A stretch of 64,000 nt of DNA, from the NCBI RefSeq assembly GCF_015751895.1, contig NZ_JADOTZ010000001.1, positions 1 to 64,000 of the forward strand, read 5' to 3'. The notes under the pieces were generated by a model. That model was not told the DNA's origin, did not search any database, and saw only the letters and a list, made by a program, of their open reading frames with translations. This document shows, piece after piece, positions 22,774 through 29,302 of this stretch. Position numbers and translations under genes: made by a program. This DNA comes from Zhihengliuella flava. Lineage in GTDB: Bacteria > Actinomycetota > Actinomycetes > Actinomycetales > Micrococcaceae. Position 1 is the stretch's first letter, and the number at the start of each line of letters is the position of its first letter.

Positions 22774-22814
22774 CGGCCCCACCCAAGTGTTTTCGGGTGT
22801 CGTGGGTGGGGCCG
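22774..22814 (-). terminator. Hairpin after the DUF2303 gene
   Basis: CGGCCCCACCC pairs perfectly with GGGTGGGGCCG (11 bp) around a 19-nt loop. It begins 18 bp after the stop of the DUF2303-like gene on the minus strand and lacks a T tract. It probably separates the 22.8-28 kb early genes from the replication genes. Confidence 0.6.
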
Positions 22815-22831
22815 CGGTCGAAGGGTTGGGG

Positions 22832-23674
22832 TTACTTGCGGAGGAAGAGGAGCACGTTCTCGTCGGCGAACTCTTCGACCTGCTCGGCGATATCGTTGAA
22901 CGCCGCCTCGATGACCTTGTCGATCCGGTCGAGCTTGAAACCGAGCAGGAGCCGGGACTCACGGAGGCGGTACCGGAACCGGGCCGTCACCTTGTACGGT
23001 TCGCCACCCTCGTACGGGGTGATCGCGAGCTGCAGCTCAGACGGGATTTCGAGGTTCCCCGACTGGCCGGCCCGAGCCGCCTGCGTCTCCACGTACTGGA
23101 ACGTCGTGTTCCCGTCGGCGAGCCGAGACCCGGATTTGAAATCGACGCTCTTGGCGACCTGCAGGGACTGTGCGAGCTCGAGCATGTCTGCGCTGGACGG
23201 GTTGATGATCGTCGCCGCCTGGTCCTCGATGAACTCGGCGAACTCTTCCTGCCCGTTCAGCCGCCCGTCGAAGGTCTTCCACGCACGCAGTTCCTTCGTC
23301 TGCTTTAGATCGAGGATGACGCCGTGGGCGCCGCGGCCCGGAGCGATCTTGTCGTCGGTGCGGCCGTCGCGGGTGTGGCCAGCGTCGATGATCGCTTCAA
23401 TGGTGCCGTCAGCGGGGCGAGCGAAGATCTCCGTCTCACCGCGGCGACCCCACTTTTCTAGGTAGGCGATGAAAGAGACCACGTTGGAGACCCTGTGGTT
23501 CGTCTCCTGCCGGCGTGGCCGGGCACTGTACTGGTCGGTGTCCACGGTGAAGATGCCCCGCTCGTGGTCCGAGAACGCGTAGATCTTCCCGGCTTCGAGT
23601 TCCTTCGGGAACACGGCCGCCTGGGCGAGGTCGGCGTATGCCCCGGTCTCAGTGCTGCTGTTGGTGTTGGTCAT
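22832..23674 (-). CDS. DUF2303 family phage protein
   Basis: A 280-residue protein starting MTNTNSSTETGAYADLAQAA. It matches the DUF2303 (YfdQ-like) pattern: SNVVSFIAYLEKWGRRGETE, IEAIIDAGH, HGVILDLKQTKELRAWKTFD, then GQEEFAEFIEDQAATIINPS. The family is common in temperate phages of actinobacteria and enterobacteria, near recombination genes, and has no proven function. Here it follows an early gene block containing an OB-like protein and a Cas4/RecB nuclease, so a role in DNA metabolism is likely. A 2-bp gap separates it from the previous gene; a hairpin follows. Confidence 0.85.
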   Translation of the reverse strand: MTNTNSSTETGAYADLAQAAVFPKELEAGKIYAFSDHERGIFTVDTDQYSARPRRQETNHRVSNVVSFIAYLEKWGRRGETEIFARPADGTIEAIIDAGHTRDGRTDDKIAPGRGAHGVILDLKQTKELRAWKTFDGRLNGQEEFAEFIEDQAATIINPSSADMLELAQSLQVAKSVDFKSGSRLADGNTTFQYVETQAARAGQSGNLEIPSELQLAITPYEGGEPYKVTARFRYRLRESRLLLGFKLDRIDKVIEAAFNDIAEQVEEFADENVLLFLRK

Positions 23675-23676
23675 GG

Positions 23677-24048
23677 TTACTTGGCCTCTCGTAGCTGGCT
23701 GGGTTCGGCGGGCGAATCGACGACGCGGAGGCCGTCGAGCTCCTCCTGATCGGGGTTGTTGCGAGTCAGGTTGCCGGTCTTGTCGGCGTAGTAGATGCGC
23801 GACGGGGCATCGTGGACGGGCGCCTTGACGGCGACCTTGTTCGTGATCCGGTAGATCCCGTCAGCGGCCTTCTTGTCGGGTTCGACCTTCACGGTGAGGG
23901 TGACGGTGCCGGACTTTCCGGTGTCAGCGACGGCTGCGAGCAGGTCGTGAAGGCCGTCGGACAGGTCGCGGTGGGTGGCCTGCTCGCCGGTGAGGAACTC
24001 GTTGAACGGGCGGACGTGCCGGTCCTGGCCCTTCTCGTTGCGGGTCAT
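23677..24048 (-). CDS. Phage protein paired with DUF2303, unknown function
   Basis: A 123-residue protein starting MTRNEKGQDRHVRPFNEFLT. The N-terminus reads RPFNEFLTGEQATHRDLSDG, followed by GTVTLTVKVEPDKKAADGIY, a beta hairpin-like part. It resembles short proteins that commonly sit next to DUF2303 genes in actinophages and that contain RPFxxFLxExxxGxxHxELSExLxxLVxAV-like segments. Function unknown; the conserved pairing suggests they act together. It overlaps the upstream gene by 4 nt. Confidence 0.68.
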   Translation of the reverse strand: MTRNEKGQDRHVRPFNEFLTGEQATHRDLSDGLHDLLAAVADTGKSGTVTLTVKVEPDKKAADGIYRITNKVAVKAPVHDAPSRIYYADKTGNLTRNNPDQEELDGLRVVDSPAEPSQLREAK

Positions 24049-24353
24049 GATTGGTTCTCCTTGGGTGTCGGGTGTTGCTGAGGTGTGCGGGGGAGTCTTC
24101 CGCGGGTTGGGGTGGCGGTGTACCGGGTGAGCTCACCGCCCGGATGCAGGCGGGCGAGCTCGCTCTCTCGGAAGGCGGTGCGCTTGTGCACGAATGCGAA
24201 GGCTTGCCCGAACTGCCGGAAAGCGGCCTCGTACGCTTCCTGGATGGAGTCGGCGATGATGGTGATGTACACGTCCGGGCTGATGCGGGAGTCCGCCGGG
24301 TGGGTGAGTCGCCGGTACTTCTGCCCGAAGGTGACGATGTATTCGCGGTCCAT
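24045..24353 (-). CDS. Small phage protein, unknown function
   Basis: A 102-residue protein starting MDREYIVTFGQKYRRLTHPA. The N-terminal 60 residues look folded, with YIVTFGQKYR, DVYITIIADSIQEAYEAAFR and FGQAFAFVHK; the C-terminal part is Pro/Arg-rich and probably disordered. Proteins with this TFGxKY.....HP....adGyvxI.A.s...A...a...fG..wa.iY pattern occur in actinophage early regions. It starts in an ATGA-type overlap with the upstream gene and ends in an overlap with the next. Function unknown. Confidence 0.63.
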   Translation of the reverse strand: MDREYIVTFGQKYRRLTHPADSRISPDVYITIIADSIQEAYEAAFRQFGQAFAFVHKRTAFRESELARLHPGGELTRYTATPTRGRLPRTPQQHPTPKENQS

Positions 24354-25180
24354 CAGGCGAGGTTGCGGATCGCCTGGATCGTCTCCGGGGTTGCCCCGGT
24401 CGTCGCGGAGATCTGCTGGTCTGTCATCCCAGCGGACAGGAGCGCTTTCACCTGTGCGGCGGTATCAACCTGCCCCGCCTGCGGAGCCGCGGCCGGCGCT
24501 TGCTGCTGCGGGGCCTGCTGGCCGCCACCGAACCCGCCACCTGTGATCTCGCCTGTCTGCTGGTTCACCTGCTGCGGAGCCGGTGCCTGCTGACCAGTCG
24601 GCGCCGCGGCCTGCTGGGATTGCTGCTGCGGCCAGCCGCCCTGCATCGGCGCAGCCTGCTGGGCCGGGGTCTGCTGCTGCGCGGACTGGAAGCCCTGCGG
24701 CGCTGCGCCTTGCGCCTTCTGCTGTTGCGGGGCCGCCTGCTGCTCGCCAAACACGCCGCCACCGGACGCCGGCGGCTGATAGCGCGCCTCGTACAACTTC
24801 TTCGGGTTCTGCGGGTTCTGCGAGTTCGGGTCGTGCTTTGTGAACATGACCGCGAGATACCCGCCAACCGCGAGGTCCTTCAGACCCTGGGCCCGCAACG
24901 CCTGGCGGATAGCCCACAACTGCCCGCCCTCAGTACCGGAGACGACCACCCACAAGTTGCGCACGCCCTCGTCATCAGGCTCTTGAGGATCCCGCTCGTT
25001 CGTCTGCAGCTTGATTGCGACCTGCATCTTCGGGTCACCCGACGGCCAGAAATCCGGCTCCTCCGAGTTGAACTTCCGGGCATGCACCGGCTCACCGATA
25101 GACACGATTTCGCCCTGGACAACGGCGCCCGGTTGCGGGAACTTCGCCGAAAGGACCTTGGTGGGGGAGAAAATACTCAA
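24353..25180 (-). CDS. OB-like single-stranded DNA-binding-type phage protein with Gln/Ala-rich linker
   Basis: A 275-residue protein, start TTG (MSIFSPTKVLSAKFPQPGAV) with an AGGAAGAG ribosome site. The first 130 residues look like an OB fold: GAVVQGEIVSIGEPVHARKF, PKMQVAIKLQTNERD, LWVVVSG, LAVGGYLAVMFTKHDPN. Residues of about 140-235 are Gln/Ala/Pro/Gly low complexity. The C-terminal 40 residues, DTAAQVKALLSAGMTDQQIS, form a small helical domain. The arrangement of OB fold, glutamine-rich linker and short tail is like ssDNA-binding proteins and recurs in actinophages upstream of replication genes. The Cas4/RecB nuclease gene lies next to it. Confidence 0.72.
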   Translation of the reverse strand: MSIFSPTKVLSAKFPQPGAVVQGEIVSIGEPVHARKFNSEEPDFWPSGDPKMQVAIKLQTNERDPQEPDDEGVRNLWVVVSGTEGGQLWAIRQALRAQGLKDLAVGGYLAVMFTKHDPNSQNPQNPKKLYEARYQPPASGGGVFGEQQAAPQQQKAQGAAPQGFQSAQQQTPAQQAAPMQGGWPQQQSQQAAAPTGQQAPAPQQVNQQTGEITGGGFGGGQQAPQQQAPAAAPQAGQVDTAAQVKALLSAGMTDQQISATTGATPETIQAIRNLA

Positions 25181-25215
25181 TGCTCTTCCTAACTACTTGA
25201 TGGGGTGGATTGGGG

Positions 25216-26037
25216 TTAGCTGTGGAACGGGGACCGGCCCGTGCGGGCGACCTCGTAGGCGTGATCGTCGCGGCACCAGGTGCACCACTTCGCGTCCTTG
25301 TTGTAGGGCCGGCCTGTCTGCTGCGACACCCGCTCCTGATCAGTGCAGGCCGCGAACACGGGCAGTTGCAGTGCTGCGTCGAGGCCGACCGTCTGCAGCA
25401 CCGTCCAGTACGTCTCCGCACGCTGCAGGGCGGTGAGGGCGATGTGCTCGTCGTACTCCATGAAGTGGAAGTAGATGTCGCGAATCTGCCCGCCGCGGGG
25501 GATGAACGCGATCGCGGAACCTTTGACCGCGTACCCGTCCATCGCCCACCCGCGGGCGTACAACATCGCTTGGGCCGTGTACTGGGGCCCTGCCCCTTTG
25601 GCGCGGTACTGCTTCAACCGCTGCGGGCTGACGACCTTATGGTCGATGACGATGCCGTTCGACGTGTCGAAGAGGTCCGTGCTGCCGGTGATTGGCTGCC
25701 CACCGATGCTGCCGACTTCGACACGCTCCTCGACCAACCACCGCTCACCCGGAGCGAACCGGTGATTGTCGGCACCGAACCACTCCTCGAGCTGCGCGTG
25801 GAAAGCCGTCCCCAGGGGGGCCTCAAGCCGGACGTCCATGTCGGGGTCCGGTGGCTCGGGCACCTGCGCCAGCTTGTACAGCAGCGCCCGGTTGCAGGGG
25901 ACACCGACCTCGCTGGGCCCGATCATCCGCTGCTGGGAACGAGGGTGGTTCTTGATCCCGTCAACGATGATTCGCCCGTACGCGTGCTCAGCGGCCGCGG
26001 CGAGCTCCATCGGTGGATCCTTGGTCAGATCAATCAC
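25216..26037 (-). CDS. PD-(D/E)XK nuclease, Cas4/RecB-like exonuclease
   Basis: A 273-residue protein with a GTG start (MIDLTKDPPMELAAAAEHAY). It has GPSEVGVPCNRALLYKL (N-terminal cysteine and the QxxxY-like helix), a His/Glu region, GSTDLFDTSNGIVIDHKVVS with the D...D-x-K nuclease core, and AQAMLYARGWAMDG. Near the C-terminus C..., KWCTWCRDD completes a cysteine set, so an iron-sulfur cluster like that of Cas4/AddB is plausible. It would resect DNA ends for recombination or replication together with the OB-like protein next door. It is not part of any CRISPR array here. Confidence 0.85.
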   Translation of the reverse strand: MIDLTKDPPMELAAAAEHAYGRIIVDGIKNHPRSQQRMIGPSEVGVPCNRALLYKLAQVPEPPDPDMDVRLEAPLGTAFHAQLEEWFGADNHRFAPGERWLVEERVEVGSIGGQPITGSTDLFDTSNGIVIDHKVVSPQRLKQYRAKGAGPQYTAQAMLYARGWAMDGYAVKGSAIAFIPRGGQIRDIYFHFMEYDEHIALTALQRAETYWTVLQTVGLDAALQLPVFAACTDQERVSQQTGRPYNKDAKWCTWCRDDHAYEVARTGRSPFHS

Positions 26038-26046
26038 GAGACGCGC

Positions 26047-26493
26047 CTACTTGATCTTCACGGTGCCGCTGGCTGCCCCGACCTCGGAGAAGTCCTTCTT
26101 GAGCTTCGGCGGGATCGCGGACGTGTCGAGGACCTGCTTGTACATGTGCGGGTTCACTTCGGCGGGGTAGTTCGCCTCGAACGCGGCCGCGTTGAACCGT
26201 GCCGGCGGCTTCGTCACGGTCACCGTGAGGTTGCCGATCTGGTGGGAGCCAAGCTCGAGGAGTTCGTAGAGGCGCGCCTTGGCCTCCTTCGCCTGGGCGG
26301 CGTATTCCTTGGACTGGGTCTCGGCGTCAGCGGCTTTCACGGCGAGCTGGTGGAGTTCGTCGGCGCGAGCCTGCTCCTCGTCGATCTCTTCGACGTCGTT
26401 GGTCCCGGCAGTGCTCTGGTTCGTGGCGAGAACCTCGTCGACTTCCTCGAGGATGTCCGTGCTCTGGCCGGTGGTGCTGGTGTGCTTCTGCAT
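26047..26493 (-). CDS. Phage protein of unknown function, coiled-coil then folded part
   Basis: A 148-residue protein from MQKHTSTTGQSTDILEEVDE. Residues of about 45-90 form a Lys/Glu/Ala helical stretch (ADAETQSKEYAAQAKEAKAR). The C-terminal part, IGNLTVTVTKPPARFNAAAF and then PHMYKQVLDTSAIPPKLKKD, matches a small protein type that accompanies phage recombination nucleases, in which a helical region is followed by a short folded tail. It sits 9 bp before the Cas4/RecB-like gene, suggesting a shared role. A longer upstream frame is arginine/histidine-rich and rejected. Confidence 0.66.
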   Translation of the reverse strand: MQKHTSTTGQSTDILEEVDEVLATNQSTAGTNDVEEIDEEQARADELHQLAVKAADAETQSKEYAAQAKEAKARLYELLELGSHQIGNLTVTVTKPPARFNAAAFEANYPAEVNPHMYKQVLDTSAIPPKLKKDFSEVGAASGTVKIK

Positions 26494-26516
26494 GATGGTG
26501 GGTCTTCTTTCCGGGC

Positions 26517-26657
26517 TTAGGGGTGGCCGGCGAGCGCGTTGGCGAGCCCGTCGGCGAGGAACATGGGGGAGTAGAGGAGGACGATGACGGCGAGGCCGCG
26601 GGCCGCCCATTGGACGGGTGCCGGCGCCGTGCGCGGTTCGTGGGGACGCTGGGTCAT
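26517..26657 (-). CDS. Small single-helix membrane protein
   Basis: A 46-residue ORF starting MTQRPHEPRTAPAPVQWAAR. One membrane segment, GLAVIVLLYSPMFLADGLAN, takes up its second half. Its start overlaps the stop of the upstream gene by ATGA, which supports it as real despite its size. Early actinophage operons often hold such tiny membrane proteins with no known job. Confidence 0.55.
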   Translation of the reverse strand: MTQRPHEPRTAPAPVQWAARGLAVIVLLYSPMFLADGLANALAGHP

Positions 26658-27061
26658 GACGGGGTGATCCCGTAGGCGTCGAGCAGGTCGGCGTGGTGCT
26701 GCTGGACGATGAGCGAGTACCGGCTGGCGGTCTGCTCGGCGTCTCGGATGACCTGGTGCAGTGGTTCCGGGTTGGGGAGTGCGAACCGGAGCCGGTCCTG
26801 CAGCCAGCGAGCCGTCTTGGTTGCATGGGCACGGGCTTCGAGGACTTGCCCGAGGGTGACTTCCAGTTCGGTCTGCTCGATCTTCGTTAGTTCGTCGAGT
26901 TGTGCGGTGCGGTTCGAGTAGCCGCCCTTGCCGAGCGCGGACAGGTTCACCATGTGTTCGCCTTGGAAGCTGATGACTTCCCAGAGGGTCTTGCCCTTGC
27001 CGAGGTGGCAGGTCATCCCCACCTCGAGCAGTGGCGTCTGCGTGATCATGTCCGCGCTCAC
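26654..27061 (-). CDS. Phage protein of unknown function
   Basis: A 135-residue protein starting MSADMITQTPLLEVGMTCHL. The first 50 residues are beta-rich (GKGKTLWEVISFQGEHMVNL and then SALGKGGYSNRTAQLDEL), like a small SH3-type barrel. The second part is a long helix: LGQVLEARAHATKTARWLQD and on. It overlaps the neighbouring genes by 4 nt at each end. No family recognised. Confidence 0.6.
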   Translation of the reverse strand: MSADMITQTPLLEVGMTCHLGKGKTLWEVISFQGEHMVNLSALGKGGYSNRTAQLDELTKIEQTELEVTLGQVLEARAHATKTARWLQDRLRFALPNPEPLHQVIRDAEQTASRYSLIVQQHHADLLDAYGITPS

Positions 27062-27390
27062 CTGCCCGTCACCTCCGCCCGTGCAGCAGGGACAAGGGCG
27101 TAGTCCGACTTCCGACCGAGCTTCGGTGGGTTCGTGGCGAGCAGGTCAGCCCACTCGCGGAGCATGCCGCCCAGGGCCTCGAAAATGTCGCAGACAGCCT
27201 CAGCGAACTTTTCGAAGGCGCGTGCCTGGCGCTGCCGGCGCTCCTCGGTGATCTGGTCGCTTGCGGCCTGCATGTACGTCATCGCCAGTTGCGGTTGCCC
27301 GGTGCGCAACGCGTGCTCTGCGCGTTCGATGCGGCCGCGGACCGTCGTCAGCGCAGGCAACGGCTTCGGCGTGTGGGTGTTGGTGGTCAT
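27058..27390 (-). CDS. Small helical phage protein, unknown function
   Basis: A 110-residue protein starting MTTNTHTPKPLPALTTVRGR. The centre is a set of amphipathic helices: ERAEHALRTGQPQLAMTYMQ, ASDQITEERRQRQARAFEKF and CDIFEALGGMLREWADLL. It overlaps its neighbours by 4 nt on each side. The helical, charged make-up suggests protein-protein interaction. No function can be given. Confidence 0.6.
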   Translation of the reverse strand: MTTNTHTPKPLPALTTVRGRIERAEHALRTGQPQLAMTYMQAASDQITEERRQRQARAFEKFAEAVCDIFEALGGMLREWADLLATNPPKLGRKSDYALVPAARAEVTGR

Positions 27391-27719
27391 GCGAGGTTCC
27401 CGCTTTCACGTTCCTGGGTGTGGTCATCGATCCAGCTGAGGAGGTCGTCTCGACGGACCCGCCACTTCGGGCGGCCCCTGGTACCGATGTCGACGATTCG
27501 GAGGTCTCCGTCGTGGACGAGCTGGTAGATGATTTCCTTGTTGCAGCCGAGCAGCTTCCCTGCCTCCGTCAGGCTGTACAGCAGGCGAGCTTCAAGGACG
27601 TTCGCCCGATCGCGTGCTTCCTCAAGGCCCGTCGGGTCTACTTCTCCGAGGGGCTTGCCCCGGCCGTTGAGGCTGACGACTTCTGTGAGGTGTGGCCCCG
27701 GTTCAGTTTTCGCGCTCAT
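27387..27719 (-). CDS. Excisionase-like / MerR-type helix-turn-helix protein
   Basis: A 110-residue protein from MSAKTEPGPHLTEVVSLNGR. The C-terminal half is an excisionase-type DNA-binding domain: LYSLTEAGKLLGCNKEIIYQ (helix-turn-helix), LVHDGDLRIVDIG, then RPKWRVRRDDLLSWIDD (wing and arm). Such proteins act as recombination directionality factors or as early regulators. It is in the leftward early operon just after a small gene behind the Cro-like gene, a position that fits excisionase expression during lytic growth. The start is an ATG with a GGCACCTC region before it; the longer frame is rejected by composition. Confidence 0.75.
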   Translation of the reverse strand: MSAKTEPGPHLTEVVSLNGRGKPLGEVDPTGLEEARDRANVLEARLLYSLTEAGKLLGCNKEIIYQLVHDGDLRIVDIGTRGRPKWRVRRDDLLSWIDDHTQERESGNLA

Positions 27720-27726
27720 GAGGTGC

Positions 27727-27963
27727 CTACCTTCCCTGGCGCTTGATGTATGCGAGGAGGTCCTGGACTGTGGCCGGAGAGCTGAAGATCCCGAGCCGGA
27801 CGTTTCGGCGGGCTTTGGCCAGAAGTGCATCGTCGGCGTCGCCGATGGCCTCGCTATTGGCGGGTGAGCTGATCTTGAGTCGCAAGCTCGGCGCGACAGG
27901 ACTGTCGGCGGCGTGGACGACGCTGACGGGCGCCTTGGCGGTCGGGTGTTGTAAAGTAGTCAT
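27727..27963 (-). CDS. Small phage protein, unknown function
   Basis: A 78-residue protein starting MTTLQHPTAKAPVSVVHAAD. The first 40 residues are low in structure; the end (DDALLAKARRNVRLGIFSSP and then TVQDLLAYIKRQGR) is helical. A GAAAGG ribosome site precedes the ATG. It lies between the Cro-like and excisionase-like genes and is separated from the former by a strong hairpin. No family recognised. Confidence 0.55.
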   Translation of the reverse strand: MTTLQHPTAKAPVSVVHAADSPVAPSLRLKISSPANSEAIGDADDALLAKARRNVRLGIFSSPATVQDLLAYIKRQGR

Positions 27964-27991
27964 CGTCTAGATGCCTTTCTTCTGAATGGCA

Positions 27992-28026
27992 GCCCTCACC
28001 TGTTGGCGCAGGTGGGGGCATTTTTT
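27992..28026 (+). terminator. Intrinsic terminator facing right, at the end of the Cro-like gene
   Basis: GCCCTCACCTG pairs with CAGGTGGGGGC (one T-G pair) around TTGGCG and is followed by A then TTTTTT on the plus strand, a classical rho-independent terminator for rightward transcription. On the minus strand the hairpin has no T tract, so leftward transcription from the Cro-like gene could pass it, or partly stop. Confidence 0.8.
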
Positions 28027-28306
28027 ATGCGGCTGGTCGATGTTCCAGCTGGACCTCTGTCCGGTGTCGCTCGAAGGCTGGCGGCGTGAATGTCGACGGT
28101 TCGACGTTCAGTGCTTCGGCCAGAAGGAGCAGCTCGCGGAACGAAAATTCGGTCTTCGCGGCAAGCTTTCGGTTCAGGGTCGGATAAGGGATTCCGGTTT
28201 CATCCGAGACCGCGACCTTGGTCATGCCGGACCGATCGATCTCGGCCTGAACTGCATGGGCGGTCCACTCGGTGATCGCAGCGATCAGTTCGTCTCGATT
28301 GCTCAT
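28025..28306 (-). CDS. Cro-like helix-turn-helix regulator
   Basis: A 93-residue protein starting MSNRDELIAAITEWTAHAVQ. The helix-turn-helix is MTKVAVSDETGIPYPTLNRKL, followed by EFSFRELLLLAEALNVEPST, the usual XRE-type last helices. It is the first gene of the leftward early operon, divergent from the repressor, so it most likely acts as Cro: repressing the lysogeny promoter. The promoter is TTGACA (28342-28337), an 18-bp spacer and TAAATT (28318-28313), which ends only 6 bp before the ATG, so the mRNA should be leaderless. Confidence 0.8.
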   Translation of the reverse strand: MSNRDELIAAITEWTAHAVQAEIDRSGMTKVAVSDETGIPYPTLNRKLAAKTEFSFRELLLLAEALNVEPSTFTPPAFERHRTEVQLEHRPAA

Positions 28307-28408
28307 ATGAACAATTTAGGTGTCGCGATGAGCAACTGTCAACCGGGGCTGGTTATCAATATGGGCATTGCAATTGTTCAATCTGATCATTAGGCTGTTC
28401 TTATGAAC
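28306..28408. promoter_or_regulatory. Divergent immunity promoters with inverted operators
   Basis: Rightward promoter: TTGCAA (28368-28373), 17-bp spacer, TAGGCT (28391-28396), then 6 bp to the repressor ATG at 28403. Leftward promoter: TTGACA (28342-28337), 18-bp spacer, TAAATT (28318-28313), then 6 bp to the Cro-like ATG. Operators: TGAACAATT (28308-28316) and its exact inverse AATTGTTCA (28372-28380), plus the palindrome GTTC-TTAT-GAAC (28397-28408) over the repressor start. Both promoters place the start codon at the expected transcription start. Confidence 0.7.
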
Positions 28409-28855
28409 ACACGCGAGAGATCTGAGGCATTCACTCGATACGTCGGGTTGGAGCTCAAGGGGCGCATCACGGCACACGGATTCACGGCAAAGACCGTCGC
28501 GGAATCCATGGGGCGTTCCGTGGCGGCGTTCAACCGCTGGCTCAACGGGAAAGTAGAGATTCCGCTCTCAGTTGTTTGCGAGGCCTGCGAGCTCATCGAC
28601 ATAGACCCGCGCGAAATCGTCGAGCGCGCTTACGACCGGATGGCGATGACTCTCGGGGAACGTGACGGGCGCACTTACGAAGAGGAGGACGTAAGTATCG
28701 CGCTGGCCGAAGCACGTGCCCTGGAGAAGCAGGATGCGAATGATCCGACGCCCGATTACTCAAAGTTTGATTCCAAGCAGGCAGAAGACTATGGCCTGGC
28801 CGCGTATCGAGGGGACGCAAATATTGGACCTGACGAACTACCGCACGAGCCCTGA
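28403..28855 (+). CDS. Phage repressor (XRE-family helix-turn-helix)
   Basis: A 150-residue protein starting MNTRERSEAFTRYVGLELKG. The helix-turn-helix is FTAKTVAESMGRSVAAFNRW, followed by LNGKVEIPLSVVCEACELID, with the last helix typical of XRE repressors. The C-terminal half is acidic (YEEEDVSIALAEARALEKQD) and shows no LexA-type peptidase residues. This fits a lysogeny repressor inactivated by the neighbouring ImmA-like protease, as in the ICEBs1/phi105 type. No ribosome site is present and the ATG falls at the promoter start, so a leaderless mRNA is likely. Its 3' end overlaps the protease gene by 65 nt. Confidence 0.83.
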   Translation: MNTRERSEAFTRYVGLELKGRITAHGFTAKTVAESMGRSVAAFNRWLNGKVEIPLSVVCEACELIDIDPREIVERAYDRMAMTLGERDGRTYEEEDVSIALAEARALEKQDANDPTPDYSKFDSKQAEDYGLAAYRGDANIGPDELPHEP

Positions 28856-29258
28856 GCACATCGCCGACTACCTCGGCATCAAAGTCATCACAGCCGACGT
28901 CCCGACAGGATGGTGGGGTCTCTACGACCACCCGCGACGAACCGTCGTCATCGCGCCAGGGCTGGCACCAGTGCAACGAAGGTGCACGCTCATGCATGAG
29001 CTCGGACACGCCTACTTCGAACACCAGGGGGTCACCGGCAAATACGAGCTCCAGGCCAACCGGTGGGCAGCCCGCCAGCTGCTCAGCGTCGACGACGTCG
29101 TCCACGCCGCCCGAGCAGAGCCTCGCCACAATGCCCTAGCCTGCAGCCTCGGGGTCCTACCCGACTTCCTGACACACTTCGTTGGAAGCCTTAGCCACCA
29201 CGAGTACCGGCGCCTCTCGATGGCGCTCCATCCAGCAGGCGACACGGTCTGCGCCTAG
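28791..29258 (+). CDS. ImmA/IrrE-family metallopeptidase
   Basis: A 155-residue zinc protease from MAWPRIEGTQILDLTNYRTS. The active site is MHELGHAYFEH (HExxH, residues 69-73), with a downstream ELQANRWAARQLL segment giving the third zinc ligand Glu, as usual in this family. ImmA-type proteases cut the neighbouring repressor after DNA damage to start induction. The gene overlaps the repressor by 65 nt, so they are made together. A TTG at 28824 with a GAGGGG site is a possible alternative start. Confidence 0.88.
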   Translation: MAWPRIEGTQILDLTNYRTSPEHIADYLGIKVITADVPTGWWGLYDHPRRTVVIAPGLAPVQRRCTLMHELGHAYFEHQGVTGKYELQANRWAARQLLSVDDVVHAARAEPRHNALACSLGVLPDFLTHFVGSLSHHEYRRLSMALHPAGDTVCA

Positions 29259-29302
29259 CCCAAACACAACGCTCACAAAACAACATTCATGAAGGGGAAA
29301 CC

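Noticed and set aside
25210-26520. 436-codon open frame on the plus strand
   Set aside because: It lies opposite the Cas4/RecB-like nuclease and its neighbour; composition is Arg/Val/Leu-rich and no family is recognised. It is a shadow of high-GC coding on the other strand.
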